A stretch of DNA of 64,000 nucleotides from Styela clava (Eukaryota > Chordata > Ascidiacea > Stolidobranchia > Styelidae): positions 372,001 to 436,000 of the forward strand of contig NC_135252.1 of assembly GCF_964204865.1 (NCBI RefSeq). Reading direction: 5' to 3'. Of this stretch, positions 36,951 to 49,756 are shown one piece after another. Position 1 is the first letter of the stretch. Every line of letters begins with the position of its first letter. The translations under genes and the position numbers were made by a program. The notes beneath the pieces were generated by a model. It was not told the DNA's origin, did not search any database, and saw only the letters and a list, made by a program, of their open reading frames with translations.

Positions 36951-37074
36951 ATTCGATTTGAAATGCCCAGCCCTAGGCGCGAGCCAATGGAATGAAGAAA
37001 CTTTGATAGGCGGCGGCGGCTCCCCCTTTTTGGATTGCGAAATGATACGTGGGCTTCGTCACCGGTGTCTCCAA

Positions 37075-37260
37075 AATGTCATGTCCCACGTGTCATACTT
37101 GTCCCACTTGTATCATGTGTACCATGTGGAACAAAGGGACACGGAGTACACGTGGGACAAGTGGAACACGTGGTACAAGTGGGACACGTGGGATAAGTGG
37201 TACTACACGTGGGACAAGTGGTACAAGTGATACAAGTGGGACAAGAAGGACACGACATTA
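37075..37260. repeat. Palindromic CACGTG/ACTTGTCCC minisatellite
   Basis: Units of about 10 bp (gggacaagtg, gggacacgtg, gtacaagtg) run in one orientation from about 37,130 to 37,256. The complementary units (tcccacgtgt, cttgtcccac) occupy 37,081-37,128. The arms share a perfect 17-bp inverted repeat (37,098-37,114 with 37,229-37,245). Three CACGTG palindromes and a related tCACGTGg are present. Both strands can be read as low-complexity Thr/Gly/Ser or Cys/Thr/Pro peptides, which is a consequence of the repeat. Confidence 0.9.
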
Positions 37261-37290
37261 TGGAGATACCCGACAATCACTCATCTAGAT

Positions 37291-37602
37291 CAGGGGTGTG
37301 CAACCTTTATTGCAGGAGTGCCAGATTCAAGTGATTGGGTGAAGCCGCGGGCCGCACTTTTTCCTTTAAGGTATAATTTTAGTAGTTTTAAGCACAAAAT
37401 ATATTTTTGTTAGCTAGTTTTGTTAATATGACAATGGCACTCGGGTACTTGTACTGGCTTTGCGACGCAAAGTGATTGGAATTGCTCGCACTCAAAACTC
37501 GTTTCGGGGTCACACCATTCAAAATTGGCACATCTCCGCGGGCCGCACAATATTTCCTTGCGCGCCGCATTTGGCCCGCGGGCCGCAGTTTGCACACCCT
37601 TG
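37291..37602. mobile_element. hAT MITE, 312 bp
   Basis: Ends caggggtgtgcaacc and gtttgcacacccttg are inverted repeats; subterminal gcgggccgca motifs lie at both ends. Flanked by atctagat (37,283-37,290) and atctggat (37,603-37,610), an 8-bp duplication with one mismatch. No transposase. Confidence 0.88.
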
Positions 37603-37610
37603 ATCTGGAT

Positions 37611-39490
37611 CATAGGTTCTCGAAGTGCTCCGTACGGACGCAGGGCTCCGCGGGAGGAACCTAGGGGCTCCGCGTGCTATTCTATTATTTTACAAAATAC
37701 CGACTTTGCTAATTTTGTAGTTGTTCAAAGAAACAATGACAGCTTTAATAAAATTTGACAACAGTATAGCCTCGAAATATGGCAAAGAGGCGGAATTCAG
37801 AAATGACATTATTTATAAGCAGTAGCGCAGCCAGGATTCTTAAGAGGGAGAGAGGTTCAAAATTGGAATCGGAAATATTTGTGCAACATCCTTCGCGTTA
37901 AAAAAAACTTTTTCAGCGGATAACGAGATTTCTGTTGCGTAAAATATTCAATCCATGACCATTGCAAGCAACATTTAAAATGTCTTGTCATAATAATTTA
38001 ATTGTGCTTATCGTTACTCACGTTTGATTCGAGATTACTATTAGGATTATTACTAAAATGAAAGATTACTAACTGCCAACAATAAATAAATTGAAATCGT
38101 ACTTTTGCGATCAAGGTATTTGTCAAACTTGATTTGTTCTTTCGCACTCGATATTATTTTTAAGCAGGATATCGTCGTTACAAAAATTCCGAGGTTGACG
38201 TTAAAACTCAATAAGTACCATTTACAATTGTGCAATCTATGACCGATGCGGGCATATTTAAAATGACTCGTTTATCGGGTCAATTGTGTTCAATGTTATA
38301 AATCATTACTTCTCAAATTACCACGGCAAACCGCGGACATGAAATGAGAAACAAATTTACGTGAACGAAGTTCTTGTGGACTACCATATATCCTGAACAA
38401 CGTTGTTATCATAAGATATTAGATAGAAACAAAGTCATATTGACCACAAAAGAACATACCTACTACCGGTGCCAGTAGTTTGATAAGATATTTGTGCCCG
38501 TCCCGATTAATTCATAATCGTAACCATGACTGAGTGCGTGGCAGTGTGTAGGAGATTTAGCGAATTCGACAAGTTTGAGCCGTTCTTGCAACACAAACTC
38601 CTACCGCGCAGGTCTGCCACTCAGATTCTTTGCAAGATATCACCGTTTAAAAATTACAAGGTCTGGGCAAAATACGGCTCCGTCGGTAGTTTCTGAATGA
38701 ATAAAAGATACATCGTACGCATAATTGACTGTGTTTTGATTTCAGTTACTACGATGAATAATTGACACCAAATTTTGGGATTTACAATGTCTAAAAAGCG
38801 TTTTCAATCTGTCGTGAGTCTGGTAAAACAAAACTTATAGTGTTATCCTCCGTTTTAAGTTTTAGTTTTAATATTTCATAACGCCGCTTCTCAATCAAAG
38901 AATTTGAGTTGCGGATTTACCTCTTTATTAAATATTTTAGCATCTCGTCGACGATCAATCAATGACTATAATATGGTAACCATGTTTTCACATTGAACTT
39001 ATAATTAATTCCCCACGAGAACAAAAGAGCAATTATCGTCGTCATTGTAGAACAATACATGAACAATACATATGCCGTAGGAAATTTTTGATTCAGGGAG
39101 AATAAACACCGACGTAAAGATGTTAAGGTTTAAAAAACACGCCACGCTGACGAAAACAATCGGCGATTGTAACAAAAAGCAATCGCGCACGTTATTAGCG
39201 ACCTTTTAAGTCTTCCAAAAATATCAAAAGGGACAAGATTCGTATTAATATGTTTGTCAAGTGTCAAATTTACAGCCTTTATATATATATTTTATCTGTG
39301 AAATTTAGATTTATTCATGGCTTGTATTGACCCCATTCAAAAATGTTTAGCTTTTAAATTCGTAAAGTACGTTTAACTTACTCAGGAATATTAATCGAAA
39401 AGTAACAATTTTAATATTTATTGTGGGGCTCCGTGAATAGTAGTCAACCTCTTCACGGGCTCCGCAAGACCATAAGTTTGAGAACCCCTG
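37611..39490. mobile_element. hAT-type element, 1,880 bp, non-autonomous
   Basis: Left end cataggttctcgaag and right end gtttgagaacccctg are imperfect inverted repeats; both have ggctccgcg/cgggctccgca subterminal motifs. Flanked by atctggat (37,603-37,610) and atctagat (39,491-39,498). There is no convincing transposase frame; a short ATG frame at 38,527-38,694 is not recognised. Confidence 0.8.
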
Positions 39491-39752
39491 ATCTAGATCA
39501 TACTGCGAATTCCCTTTTCCTACTATTTTCAGACAGATGACAACTTTTGGAGGCAGTTTGATAACATTGTTGTTCGTGCCGACAACATAAGTAACACAAC
39601 TTTTAGAATTATGCTGATTATACTGAAACCATTTATTGTTATCAATTATGTTATTACAATTATGTTGAAATTCCGCGTGCTTAACTTTCTGTTTTGTAGA
39701 ATAATCACTTTCTCTGTGTTCTTAACGAAGTCAAGTTTAGTATCTAGAATGG

Positions 39753-40273
39753 CGGTCCAAGGCTGTTGGCTCCTGGGGCGCAAAATTATTTTTGCATTGT
39801 TTGCGGGTCCAGCAGAAAAAAAAACAAAAAAAAAAAGTCTTTCTATATCTACATTGCGTGTGAGATTCTTCATTAGTAGTGTAACTCTTCATAACGGATG
39901 AAGTGCTTCCGCAAATGTAAGTGCTTTCGAACATCGTTAAGATATTCAAAGCAAAATCTAACTTTAGAAAATACCCACTGCTTTCAAGATTCTAAAAAGC
40001 CGTTTCAAATTATATTCTTTTGTCACCGACATATAAGGCAAGCATTGTGGTATTTTCCTTCCCACATCCAGTTCGAAATCTGTTTCAAACTCATATTTAC
40101 AAAATAACTTACAAATAGCTGCAGACTGATTGATAACCATTTCTGATTTTTCTGGTTAATTTTACGAAGACACGACACCAAATGCGAATTTTTGATTACT
40201 CTCCGAATGCTACGCAGGCCACAGATAATGAAACTGCGCGCCACATGTGGCCCGCGGGCCTGGGTTTGGACTG
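39753..40273. mobile_element. Possible third hAT MITE, 521 bp
   Basis: Left cggtccaaggctg and right tgggtttggactg are weakly inverted, with gcgggcctgg and cctggggcgca subterminally. The flanks do not show a duplicated octamer, so the ends are uncertain. Confidence 0.45.
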
Positions 40274-41400
40274 TAACGAATGCGCATTGTGTAACTATGG
40301 ATTATAATGTATTTAACCCTTTCATATTAATAGCATGTAATATTTCACAAAATAGGCCATATTATGTTTCGCACCAGCGAAAATGCATTCGTTCCATGTA
40401 TTGCCTCTCTCGTTTCGACCAATTTGATGACGTATCGTTTCCGGTTTGCCGAGAGGACTCTATAATATTGTGCTTTTTGTTTCACTCGTGATCTGACCGT
40501 AATCTTACTGCATTAAAACTAAGTGCGTTACAATTTTATCTGTATTTGGAATTTGGATCGTGCATCTTTTCAATAATATACAACAATTCGACACTCAACA
40601 TCGTGTGCTTATTATCGTCTGAGGGGATCCAGATTGGAGTCACATTCCATAACACGTGTCAATTTAATAACGTAGGAAACGAATACTACTTTGAATACTA
40701 GGGTGAACAGTCTTTATCCCTAAGATTGCAACGCTTCTCCCTATAGGACCACCCTGATCTATAAGTTACTTTTATTGTTGTAATACGAATGGACACTTAT
40801 TAACTTGTCATAATCTGCAGAAAACAAAAAAAAATAACCATCTTGATTGACCGAATAAACTAGCTTACTAAGTAAACACCTACTATATCCATAATGTATA
40901 TTCACTGCAGTAAGCCATATCAGCTTTTGTGGTTGATTATATTTATGCAATGTTTTTTTTATTTCGCCGACATGCTTATTCTTTAAGTAACGTAATTCGG
41001 ACTTCGGAATCGGAGTTTTTTTTCCTGCTCAATTTACGCCATAATCAATACGTTCATATTGAGTGAAGCGCTTCAAATACATTTTTACGATCCATAGACA
41101 ATAATTTGAAACGCAGATTTTTTTCTATATTCATTTGTTGTTATGAACTTTCACCTGCAGCCAAGTAGAAGTAATGGTTTACACACACAGCTCCCTGGCT
41201 ACAATCATTACGTATTGTGAACTTTCATTCAATACATTTTAAAATAGTGTGTGTCTCATCAAATTTTATTTTCAAAAATATAATTCAATAAAAAAAAATA
41301 TCGCCATACTTCGCGACCTTCTGGAGACTTTGAAATAAATTCTGCTGCTTCGTTCATTGTTATTCCCTCAAATACCTCTATGTCGTCCTGAAGAATAAAC
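40274..41400. other. Non-coding stretch
   Basis: No gene recognised. The pair tagggtgaacag...accaccctga at 40,699-40,756 is a possible small inverted-repeat remnant. Confidence 0.35.
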
Positions 41401-41403
41401 GAG

Positions 41404-41787
41404 AATATCGGTTGGAAACCGAAGACTTATCGATCGATAGTTAGGGGATCCCCCAAAACAGAAACTGCAGTTTCGATTCATCCGCTCTTGTAACTTGCGC
41501 ACTGCGCATCGCACACACACACTCGGCGGGTTTCAAAATTCTCTCGCTTTACAAAAATCTAGATCACTATATCAATAATTGATTGATAACTCGCTAATTA
41601 TACGACATAATTCGCCCAAAATCAATAGGCTTCTGGTCCGAGATAAGATGAATGCACATGCAAAATCTGGAGCAGATTCAATCTCGCTTTCGTGAGATAT
41701 CGCGTGCATCTAACAGACACACACACAGACATACATACAGACAAATACCTATCAATATACTTACCGATCTTAAGATCGATAAGTAAT
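41404..41787. mobile_element. MITE-like repeat family, copy 1
   Basis: It runs from agaatatcggttgg and gacttatcgatcgatag to ttaagatcgataagtaata. The ends carry inverted acttatcgatc / gatcgataagt. The interior contains a conserved block (tcgtgagatatcgcgtgcat) followed by acagacac microsatellite. It aligns along most of its length with 42,723-43,009. Confidence 0.75.
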
Positions 41788-42239
41788 AACATAATTAACA
41801 AAGGAAAAAAATAAATGATTTTACTTTAATAACGAAGTGGAGTAAAAAATGAGCAATTCGAGCTAGGGAGTTGTCTTACTTACGGTTGGTTCGATACGTT
41901 TTCAGGCCCAGTACAGTATATCTCTTTACCAACATAGCTTAATTAGACTTATTTATATATAGATTGAAGAATCTCACCTTTGTGCCTATTTGAAACGTTG
42001 CGTGTTTCATCATTCTACGTTTTCCAAATAAAACGGTTATCTATATTCAACTACGCCGAAAGATCGTTTGTATTGTACGTTACAGGCACCCCCTGTTGCA
42101 TTTAGTGAACAACATAGTTCAGAAATGATCTATTCGTTTATGGATATAAATAGGTTATTTCAGGAAACGACTTGTGCTTCCTGCTCGCTGAGAATATAGG
42201 GCTTTTCCGGTTGCGTGCGGACCGCAATTATTGCAGCGT

Positions 42240-42300
42240 TAAAAGACTGCCACATTGAGACGCTTATGTATGTGTGTATGTATGTATATTTATTTGCCTC
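42240..42300. repeat. Short (tatg)n-type microsatellite
   Basis: A tatgtatgtgtgtatgtatg tract at 42,266-42,285. No gene in the surrounding 41,790-42,720 interval. Confidence 0.6.
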
Positions 42301-42722
42301 AAAAATGTAACAGTATCTGCATAATAGTTAAACGGTATAAAAGAGACGGGATACATGTGCAAGACCTTACTGGCCTAAACAGATGTGGACATGCACCCCA
42401 ACAAGTATAAATGCAGTTTAGGACTGCTGCGTTATAGTAGGTCAACAGACATGAAATATACAAATAAAACTCTTGTACAAGCACAATACACATGACAAAG
42501 AGGGACGGCACCACGATGATATGTACAATAGGCAGTTTATGGAACGTTCATGTCTCAGGTTATGATGTGAAGGGATGGGAATAGAGTATCAATCGCATTT
42601 TTGTGTTTTTTACAAAAGATTGTACGAAACAAGTAAAAATTTGTTCGAGACATGAACTTGCCAAAAACTAACGTTGGGTGGGACCACGACACAAAAAGAT
42701 TAGGTTCCAAAAAGGTAAACAA

Positions 42723-43009
42723 GAATATCGGTCAGAGACCAAAGACTTATCGATCGAAAGTTAGGGGATCCCTAAAGCAGCGCTCTTACTCCATAGTGAC
42801 ACCATCACTAAGTAATTAATAATTCGCTAATTATACGACCTAATTCATCCAAAATCAATAGGCTCCTGGTCCGACATGTGCTGAAAGCACATGCAAAATC
42901 TGGAACGATTCAATCTTGCTTTCGTGAGATATCGCGTGCATCTAACAGACAGACAGACATACAGACAAATACCTATCAACATACTTACCAATTAAAATCG
43001 ATAAGTAAC
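42723..43009. mobile_element. MITE-like repeat family, copy 2
   Basis: Second copy of the gacttatcgatcgaaag...atcgataagtaac family with the same tcgtgagatatcgcgtgcat block and cagacagaca tract. It is shorter than copy 1 (internal deletion after the ggggatccc motif). Confidence 0.75.
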
Positions 43010-43159
43010 AATAAACGACATATGTAAAAATTCTTTGACACAGTTCTTTCACACAGTTGTTAATCATAAGTTGTATGCGACAAAAGAAATGAGAACAATA
43101 GGGTCTGGCATAAAATGCAGATCAATTTCGTAGGTGCTATTTTGTGGAATTTATTGTCA

Positions 43160-44574
43160 CCACTAGGCTTGCACGTAATTGATAAAAATCAATTCCGTAA
43201 TTACGGCAAAATCAATTACGTAATGACCCCGTAATTGCGATATTTTCCCACGCATTTAAACCTATCATAACAACCAATTGAATCCACTTCTTTTCCGAAT
43301 GGGACATTGAAGTTGGGTTTTCATATTCTTGGCAGTACTAAACGCCGGCGGCAGATGTTAAATACAAATATCAAGGAGTGAATTCAAATTAATTTTATTC
43401 TGATTTTCATCTTTTGTGTTAGCTTTGGTTTTCCTTTATCACCTTCGCAAATTAACCGTCCCATTTTTATGCGATCAATTTTATTTTATCATTACCGACA
43501 CTGGTATACAGATATTTATGAAAACGATAGTTTTTTAAAACCACCTTAGTACTGAATAAAAATTACGGGTTTCTAATTTATTAACCAACGACGAGCGTAT
43601 TCTCTCGTTTGATTATACTTGCGATTTCCTCGCGACGAAGACTTGTTTTTGCAGCGTCTTCTGCATTATCCGACATTACTGCCTTGTTAGCATTTTATAA
43701 TAATAATTATTGATGTCGACTTATTGACGATATTCCGATTACCATGCTTCATTTTACATTTAATCATTTCGCGGACTGAATGTTTATAACATTATTTGCG
43801 ATAAATTTAGATCAAAAATTATTTATTTGCGTATAATTTAAATACCGAACTTATATGATATGCCTTCTCCGGAAATACAAAGTTATATCGCAAAACAATG
43901 CATTTTGTGACATTTATTTTACACTCACGACATTTATTTGCTAACTCAAGTCGGCGATCCTATCGGCCAAGATTGACACAAATTTGGTCGAGTGTCGGTG
44001 GTATTCAAGTCGACGATAAATCAAAATAAGTTGCCGCATTTGGTAAGACAGTTAATCATATATGGCCGAAATATTGAGAGAAATTGTGAAAAACATCATG
44101 AGCAAGGCCAAGTCCGGACTGATATATAACGATAAAACCGCTAACAGAACATAAAGATTTTGTAATAGAACATGGATCTCGCACAGAATAAACACACTGG
44201 CTCATATTTGATAGCAGTTAAATTTTTAGCGGTCCGCGAGGAATCCGTCGTTTTGTTGTTTCTCTGCCGTCTCAATCGCTTTACCGATGCCGAGAAGACG
44301 AAGTTGCGTTGGTTCATTACGCAATCTCTCTTTTGTCGTCATATTGCTATTCGATAAGCGCGACATTAATTATCACGGCGAGGTATTGGCGCGAGTAATC
44401 AATCGCTCTTTTCGCCTATTTGGTTCCAATTCGTCGCGAAAGCTCTTCGTTAAATTTCACAAGATCGTCGTGTTGAAAGGTTATGGATATTTTCCTGTTT
44501 ATACCCCAAGTCTGAAATAAAACAGCCAAAAACAGTATGAAATTCCATGTTCATATATCAAGTGTTGATTTCAA
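43160..44574. repeat. Diverged repeat related to the RNPS1-intron element
   Basis: At 43,560-44,010 several blocks match 13,375-13,980 in the same order: ctaatttattaa...cgacga, gattaaatttagatcaaa-like, caatacaaagttata, cgacacatgtttggtcaag-like and tcgggcg..att. The left border resembles cttgcacgtaattgataaa with a nearby inverted caattacgtaat. No clear right end or coding frame. Confidence 0.6.
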
Positions 44575-46665
44575 ATTAGTTTTCAAAAAGGATTGCAATT
44601 ACTATATTTTAGACATAAATTTAGATTAGTTCACGAAATGCAAGATGACATCTATATACATGTGAAAACCATCATTTCAAAAAGGAATCATATCCAGTAT
44701 CAGATTTAATATGACAAAGTTACAACTCACCAAACAGCAAGTTTCTTTTATAGATAGCAAAAAGGGAGAATGTGTTATAATAGAGGTTATAGCATGGTTT
44801 ATTTAACAATGATGTATGAGGTAAAGTGACACAAATATATTAACAAGTCTTAACACAGACGTAACATTATTATTCATTTAGAGGTGTCTTTTTATATTAA
44901 TTTTATCATTGCAACAAAAGTCTACATCAGTAAACAAGTCGGAGGTTGGTTTGGTCACTGGGACTAAACCCAGTCATCATTTCGGCCCTGGGTCATGATA
45001 TATGGCCTAGGTTTAAGGTGGTTTTGAAAAAGTTTGGGATTAAAGAAATTTGATTATCGATCTGTATTCAACCGCATTAGAGTCACAACCATCCTGATTT
45101 ATTTTTATTTCAGATTTCTGGATCGTTAATTTATGACTACAAAACATTTTTCGCAAACGGTATCGTATGCGGGAAGAGACTAAATTGCAAATCTACTTCT
45201 CGTATATCACCAAAAACATTTTGCACCCCCGAAAAACGCCCGAGAAATGAACTAATCAATTGTTATGTTACGTCTTCAACAATGTTAGAGCAACTTTGAC
45301 AACAATTGCATAACGATATTCAGAAACGCGAGACACAAGAGAGCGCAGACAGCAGTAAAAAAAATTGTGAGGCTTTTTTGTTTCGTTCTCGTACAAGATA
45401 TCGTTTCAATTTGTAAATTAGCATAATTGCCAGGTCGAATTTCAACAAGATTTGTCGTCGTAGAAAATCCAAATCGTTGACCCGATAATAACAATTTTGA
45501 TCATTTTTATTGCAAATTCTATTCTTCAATTTCATCAACTCGCCGCCGATAGTAGTCCGATTTATTTTAAAGGAAGTCTATACGGGTCGTAGTACTTGAT
45601 GTGGTGTGCCCATTCGACAACGGTGAGGCTGCCATAGAGGATGTGGCCCGTCGGAAGCATTCAAAGTATGAAGAGTTATTTCACTCCATTTCTCTTGCCC
45701 CTTACAAGAGGGTGGAGTTTCCCGCATTTGTGGTTGGTTCCCTTGGCAATTATGCCATGTGGAACCAGACCTTTTGAGTGTGCGACTAAGGCGGTCTCCG
45801 GTAATTAGGAACTCCATGCGCGCTTCCCGTCGCGTCTGGAGGGAAGGAAGGCCTGGTGTGGACTTTCTAACCGTTGTTGTGTTTGCGTATATGTTTCATA
45901 ATTGAACCTCATCAAAAGTTTGCATGTTCCTCTATAATTTAACTACTAAAGTTAATCAAGTCTTTTATAAACGTTGTTACACCGATTTTCAGTTCTTCCG
46001 AAGTGTTTACTTTTAGTCCATCACAAATGAAATATTGTAACAAGATTTAACACTTACTGCATAGATTCATTATTCCTCGATGTACAACGTGACCTTATTA
46101 TATTTCATCAATTGCTCGGATGGCGAAAATTATATTAGAGTATTCTACTGAATGGGCACGGTAATTTTATTGCGGGTTCCGATTGCAGCTTGCAGAATAG
46201 CATAGGTAGGCTCTCAGATGCTAAAAATGACTTCTATGAATGGACATTTTTCTGAAAAATTGCTCGAGCTCACCAATGCTTATTTGAATTCACTAAGCGA
46301 AAAATATGAGAAATTGCATTAGCCTGTATCGACTGTATTTTCTGTTTTTTTTTACAGAAAAACCAGAAACTAATCTTATACGTAAACCTCATATCAACAA
46401 AATTGTTGTCATTGCAGCAGCATACTACATTAATGCAATTTATCTGATTGAAATGAGTAAATTACGTTTAATTACGTAACAATAATTAACTAATTGCAGC
46501 ACAAGATTTGTTTATTCTATTTGTTTACGTATGTGTTTACTTCTGAGCATGGGTGAAATCGGTTTGCTTTACATGTGGTTGTTGTATCATTTAACATAGC
46601 TGTATGAAAAATAATGTTCAATATTGATGTTGTAAGGAAACTTAAATGAGGAAAGGTTTGATGTA
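44575..46665. repeat. Large tandem unit 1 (2,091 bp)
   Basis: First of three head-to-tail units that start attagtttt(c)(a/g)aaaa and end ...gaaaggtttgatgta. The copies are very similar, with scattered substitutions and small indels. Each carries one + strand LINE-like coding remnant at its middle. The sequence before unit 1 is unrelated. Confidence 0.95.
45586..45777 (+). pseudogene. LINE C-terminal (restriction-like endonuclease) fragment, unit 1
   Basis: The + strand frame reads VVVLDVVCPFDNGEAAIED, then RKHSKYEELF and FPAFVVGSLGNYAMWN, ending at TGA. The V-x-D-V-x-C-P-F-(D/E)-N...A...K-x-x-K-Y-x-x-L pattern with a following V-G-S-L-G is typical of the C-terminal domain of LINE reverse transcriptases with a restriction-like endonuclease (family knowledge; assignment inferred). 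It has no upstream RT domain in the unit. Confidence 0.5.
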
Positions 46666-48747
46666 ATTAGTTTTCGAAAATGATTGCAATTACTATATTT
46701 TAGACATAAATTTAGATTAGTTCACGAAATGCAAGATGACATCTATATATATGTGAAAACCATCATTTCAAAAAGGAATCATATCCACTATCAGATTTAA
46801 TATGACAAAGTTACAACTCACCAAAAAGCAAGTTTCTTTTATAGATAGCAAAAAGGGAGAATGTGTTATAATAGAGGTTATAGCATGGTTTATTTAACAA
46901 TGATGTATGAGGTAAAGTGACACAAATATATTAACAAGTCTTAACACAGACGTAACATTATTATTCATTTACAGGTGTCTTTTTATATTAATTTTATCAT
47001 TGCAACAAAAGTCTACATCAGTAAACAAGTCGGAGGTTAGTTTGGTCACTGGGACTAAACCCAGTCATCATTTCGGCCCTGGGTCATGATATATGGCCTA
47101 GGTTTAAGGTGGTTTTGAAAAAGTTTGGGATGGATTCTCAAAGAAATTTGATTATCGATCTGTATTCAACCGCATTAGAGTCACCACCATCCTGATTTAT
47201 TTTTATTTCAGATTTCTGGATCGTTAATTTATGACTACAAAACATTTTTCGCAAACGGTATCGTATGCGGGAAGAGACTAAATTGCAAATCTACTTCTCG
47301 TATATCACCAAAAACATTTTGCACCCCCGAAAAACGCCCGAGAAATGAACTAATCAATTGTTATGTTACGTCTTCAACAATGTTAGAGCAACTTTGACAA
47401 CAATTGCATAACGATATTCAGAAACGCGAGTCACAAAAGAGCGCAGACAGCAGTAAAAAAAATTGTGAGGCTTTTTTGTTTCGTTCTCGTACAAGATATC
47501 GTTTCAATTTGTAAATTAGCATAATTGCCAGGTCGAATTTCAACAAGATTTGTCGTCGTAGAAAATCCAAATCGTTGACCCGATAATAACAATTTTGATC
47601 ATTTCATTGCAAATTCTATTCTTCAATTTCATCAACTCGCCGCCGATAGTAGTCCGATTTATTTTAAAGGAAGTCTATACGGGTCGTAGTACTTGATGTG
47701 GTGTGCCCATTCGACGACGGTGAGGCTGCCATAGAGGATGCGGCCCGTCGGAAGCATTCAAAGTATGAAGAGTTATTTCACTCCATTTCTCTTGCCCCTT
47801 ACAAGAGGGTGGAGTTTCCCGCATTTGTGGTTGGTTCCCTTGGCAATTATGCCGTGTGGAACCAGACCTTTTGAGTGTGCGACTAAGGCGGTCTCCGGTA
47901 ATTAGGAACTCCATGCGCGCTTCCCGTCGCGTCTGGAGGGAAGGAAGGCCTGGTGTGGACTTTCTAACCGTTGTTGTGTTTGCGTATATGTTTCATAATT
48001 AAACCTCATCAAAAGTTTGCATGTTCCTCTATAATTTAACTACTAAAGTTAATCAAGTCTTTTATAAACGTTGTTACACCGATTTTCAGTTCTTCCGAAT
48101 TGTTTACTTTTAGTCCATCACAAATGAAATATTGTAACAGGATTTAACACTTACTGCATAGATTCATTATTCCTCGATGTACAACGTGACCTTATTATAT
48201 TTCATCAATTGCTCGGATGGCGAAAATTCTATTAGAGTATTCTACTGAATGGGCACGGTAATTTTATTGCGGGTTTCGATTGCAGCTTGCAGAATAGAAT
48301 AGGTAGGCTCTCAGATGCTAAAAATGACTTCTATGAATGGACATTTTTCTGAAAAATTGCTCGAGCTCACCAACGCTTATTTGAATTCACTAAGCGAAAA
48401 GTATGAGAAATTGCATTAACCTGTATCGACTGTATTTTCTGTTTTTTTTTACAGAAAAACCAGAAACTAATCTTATACGTAAACCTCATATCAACAAAAT
48501 TGTTGTCATTGCAGCAGCAATTTATCTGATTGAAATGAGTAAATTACGTTTAATTACGTAACAATAATTAACTGATTGCAGCACAAGATTTGTTTATTCT
48601 ATTTTTTTACGTATGTGTTTACTTCTGAGCATGGGTGAAATCGGTTTGCTTTACATGTGGTTGTTGTATCATTTAACATAGCTGTATGAAAAATAATGTT
48701 CAATATTGGTGTTGTAAGGAAACTTAAATGAGGAAAGGTTTGATGTA
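46666..48747. repeat. Large tandem unit 2 (2,082 bp)
   Basis: Second copy. Relative to unit 1 it lacks a short piece near 48,520 (the catactacattaatg segment) and has scattered changes. Confidence 0.95.
47683..47874 (+). pseudogene. LINE C-terminal fragment, unit 2
   Basis: Same frame and same TGA (..WNQTF stop) as unit 1; its FDDGEAAIED differs by one residue from the unit 1 copy. Confidence 0.5.
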
Positions 48748-49756
48748 ATTAGTTTTCAAAAATGATTGCAATTACTATATTTTAGACATAAATTTAGATT
48801 AGTTCACGAAATGCAAGATGACATCTATATATATGTGAAAACCATCATTTCAAAAAGGAATCATATCCACTATCAGATTTAATATGACAAAGTTACAACT
48901 CACCAAACAGCAAGTTTCTTTTATAGATAGCAAAAAGGAAGAATGTGTTATAATAGAGGTTATAGCATGGTTTATTTAACAATGATGTATGAGGTAAAGT
49001 GACACAAATATATTAACAAGTCTTAACACAGACGTAACATTATTATTCATTTACAGGTGTCTTTTTATATTAATTTTATCATTGCAACAAACGTCTACAT
49101 CAGTAAACAAGTCGGAGGTTGGTTTGGTCACTGGGACTAAACCCAGTCATCATTTCGGCCCTGGGTCATGATATATGGCCTAGGTTTAAGGTGGTTTTGA
49201 AAAAGTTTGGGATGGATTCTTAAAGAAATTTGATTATCGATCTGTATTCAACCGCATTAGAGTCACCACCATCCTGATTTATTTTTATTTCAGATTTCTG
49301 GATCGTTAATTTATGACTACAAAACATTTTTCGCAAACGGCATCGTATGCGGGAAGAGACTAAATTGCAAATCTACTTCTCGTATATCACCAAAAACATT
49401 TTGCACCCCCGAAAAACGCCCCGAGAAATGAACTAATCAATTGTTATGTTACGTCTCCAACAATGTTAGACAACAATTGCATAACGATATTCAGAAACGC
49501 GAGTCACAAAAGAGCGCAGACAACCGTAAAAAAAATTGTGAGGCTTTTTTGTTTCGTTCTCGTACAAGATATCGTTTCAATTTGTAATTGAGCATAATTG
49601 CCAGGTCGAATTTTAACAAGATTTGTCGTCGAAGAAAATCCAAATCGTTGACCCGATAATAACAATTTTGATCATTTTTATTGCAAATTCTATTCTTCAA
49701 TTTCATCAACTCGCCACCGATAGTAGTTCGATTTATTTTAAAGGAAGTCTATACGG

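Noticed and set aside
37049-37288. Thr/Gly- and Cys/Pro-rich open frames on both strands over the minisatellite
   Set aside because: They are the unavoidable translation of a ~10-bp repeat without stops; no flanking exon structure.
38527-38694. PX-domain-like start (CVAVCRRFSEFDKFEPFL)
   Set aside because: Only a short similarity inside a hAT element, no further exons; too weak to call.
45285-49709. Minus-strand frames repeated in the 2.09-kb units (LKNRICNKNDQNCYYRVNDL...)
   Set aside because: They are shared by paralogous copies but drift and change length between units, and match no family I know; the opposite-strand LINE-like frame is more convincing.
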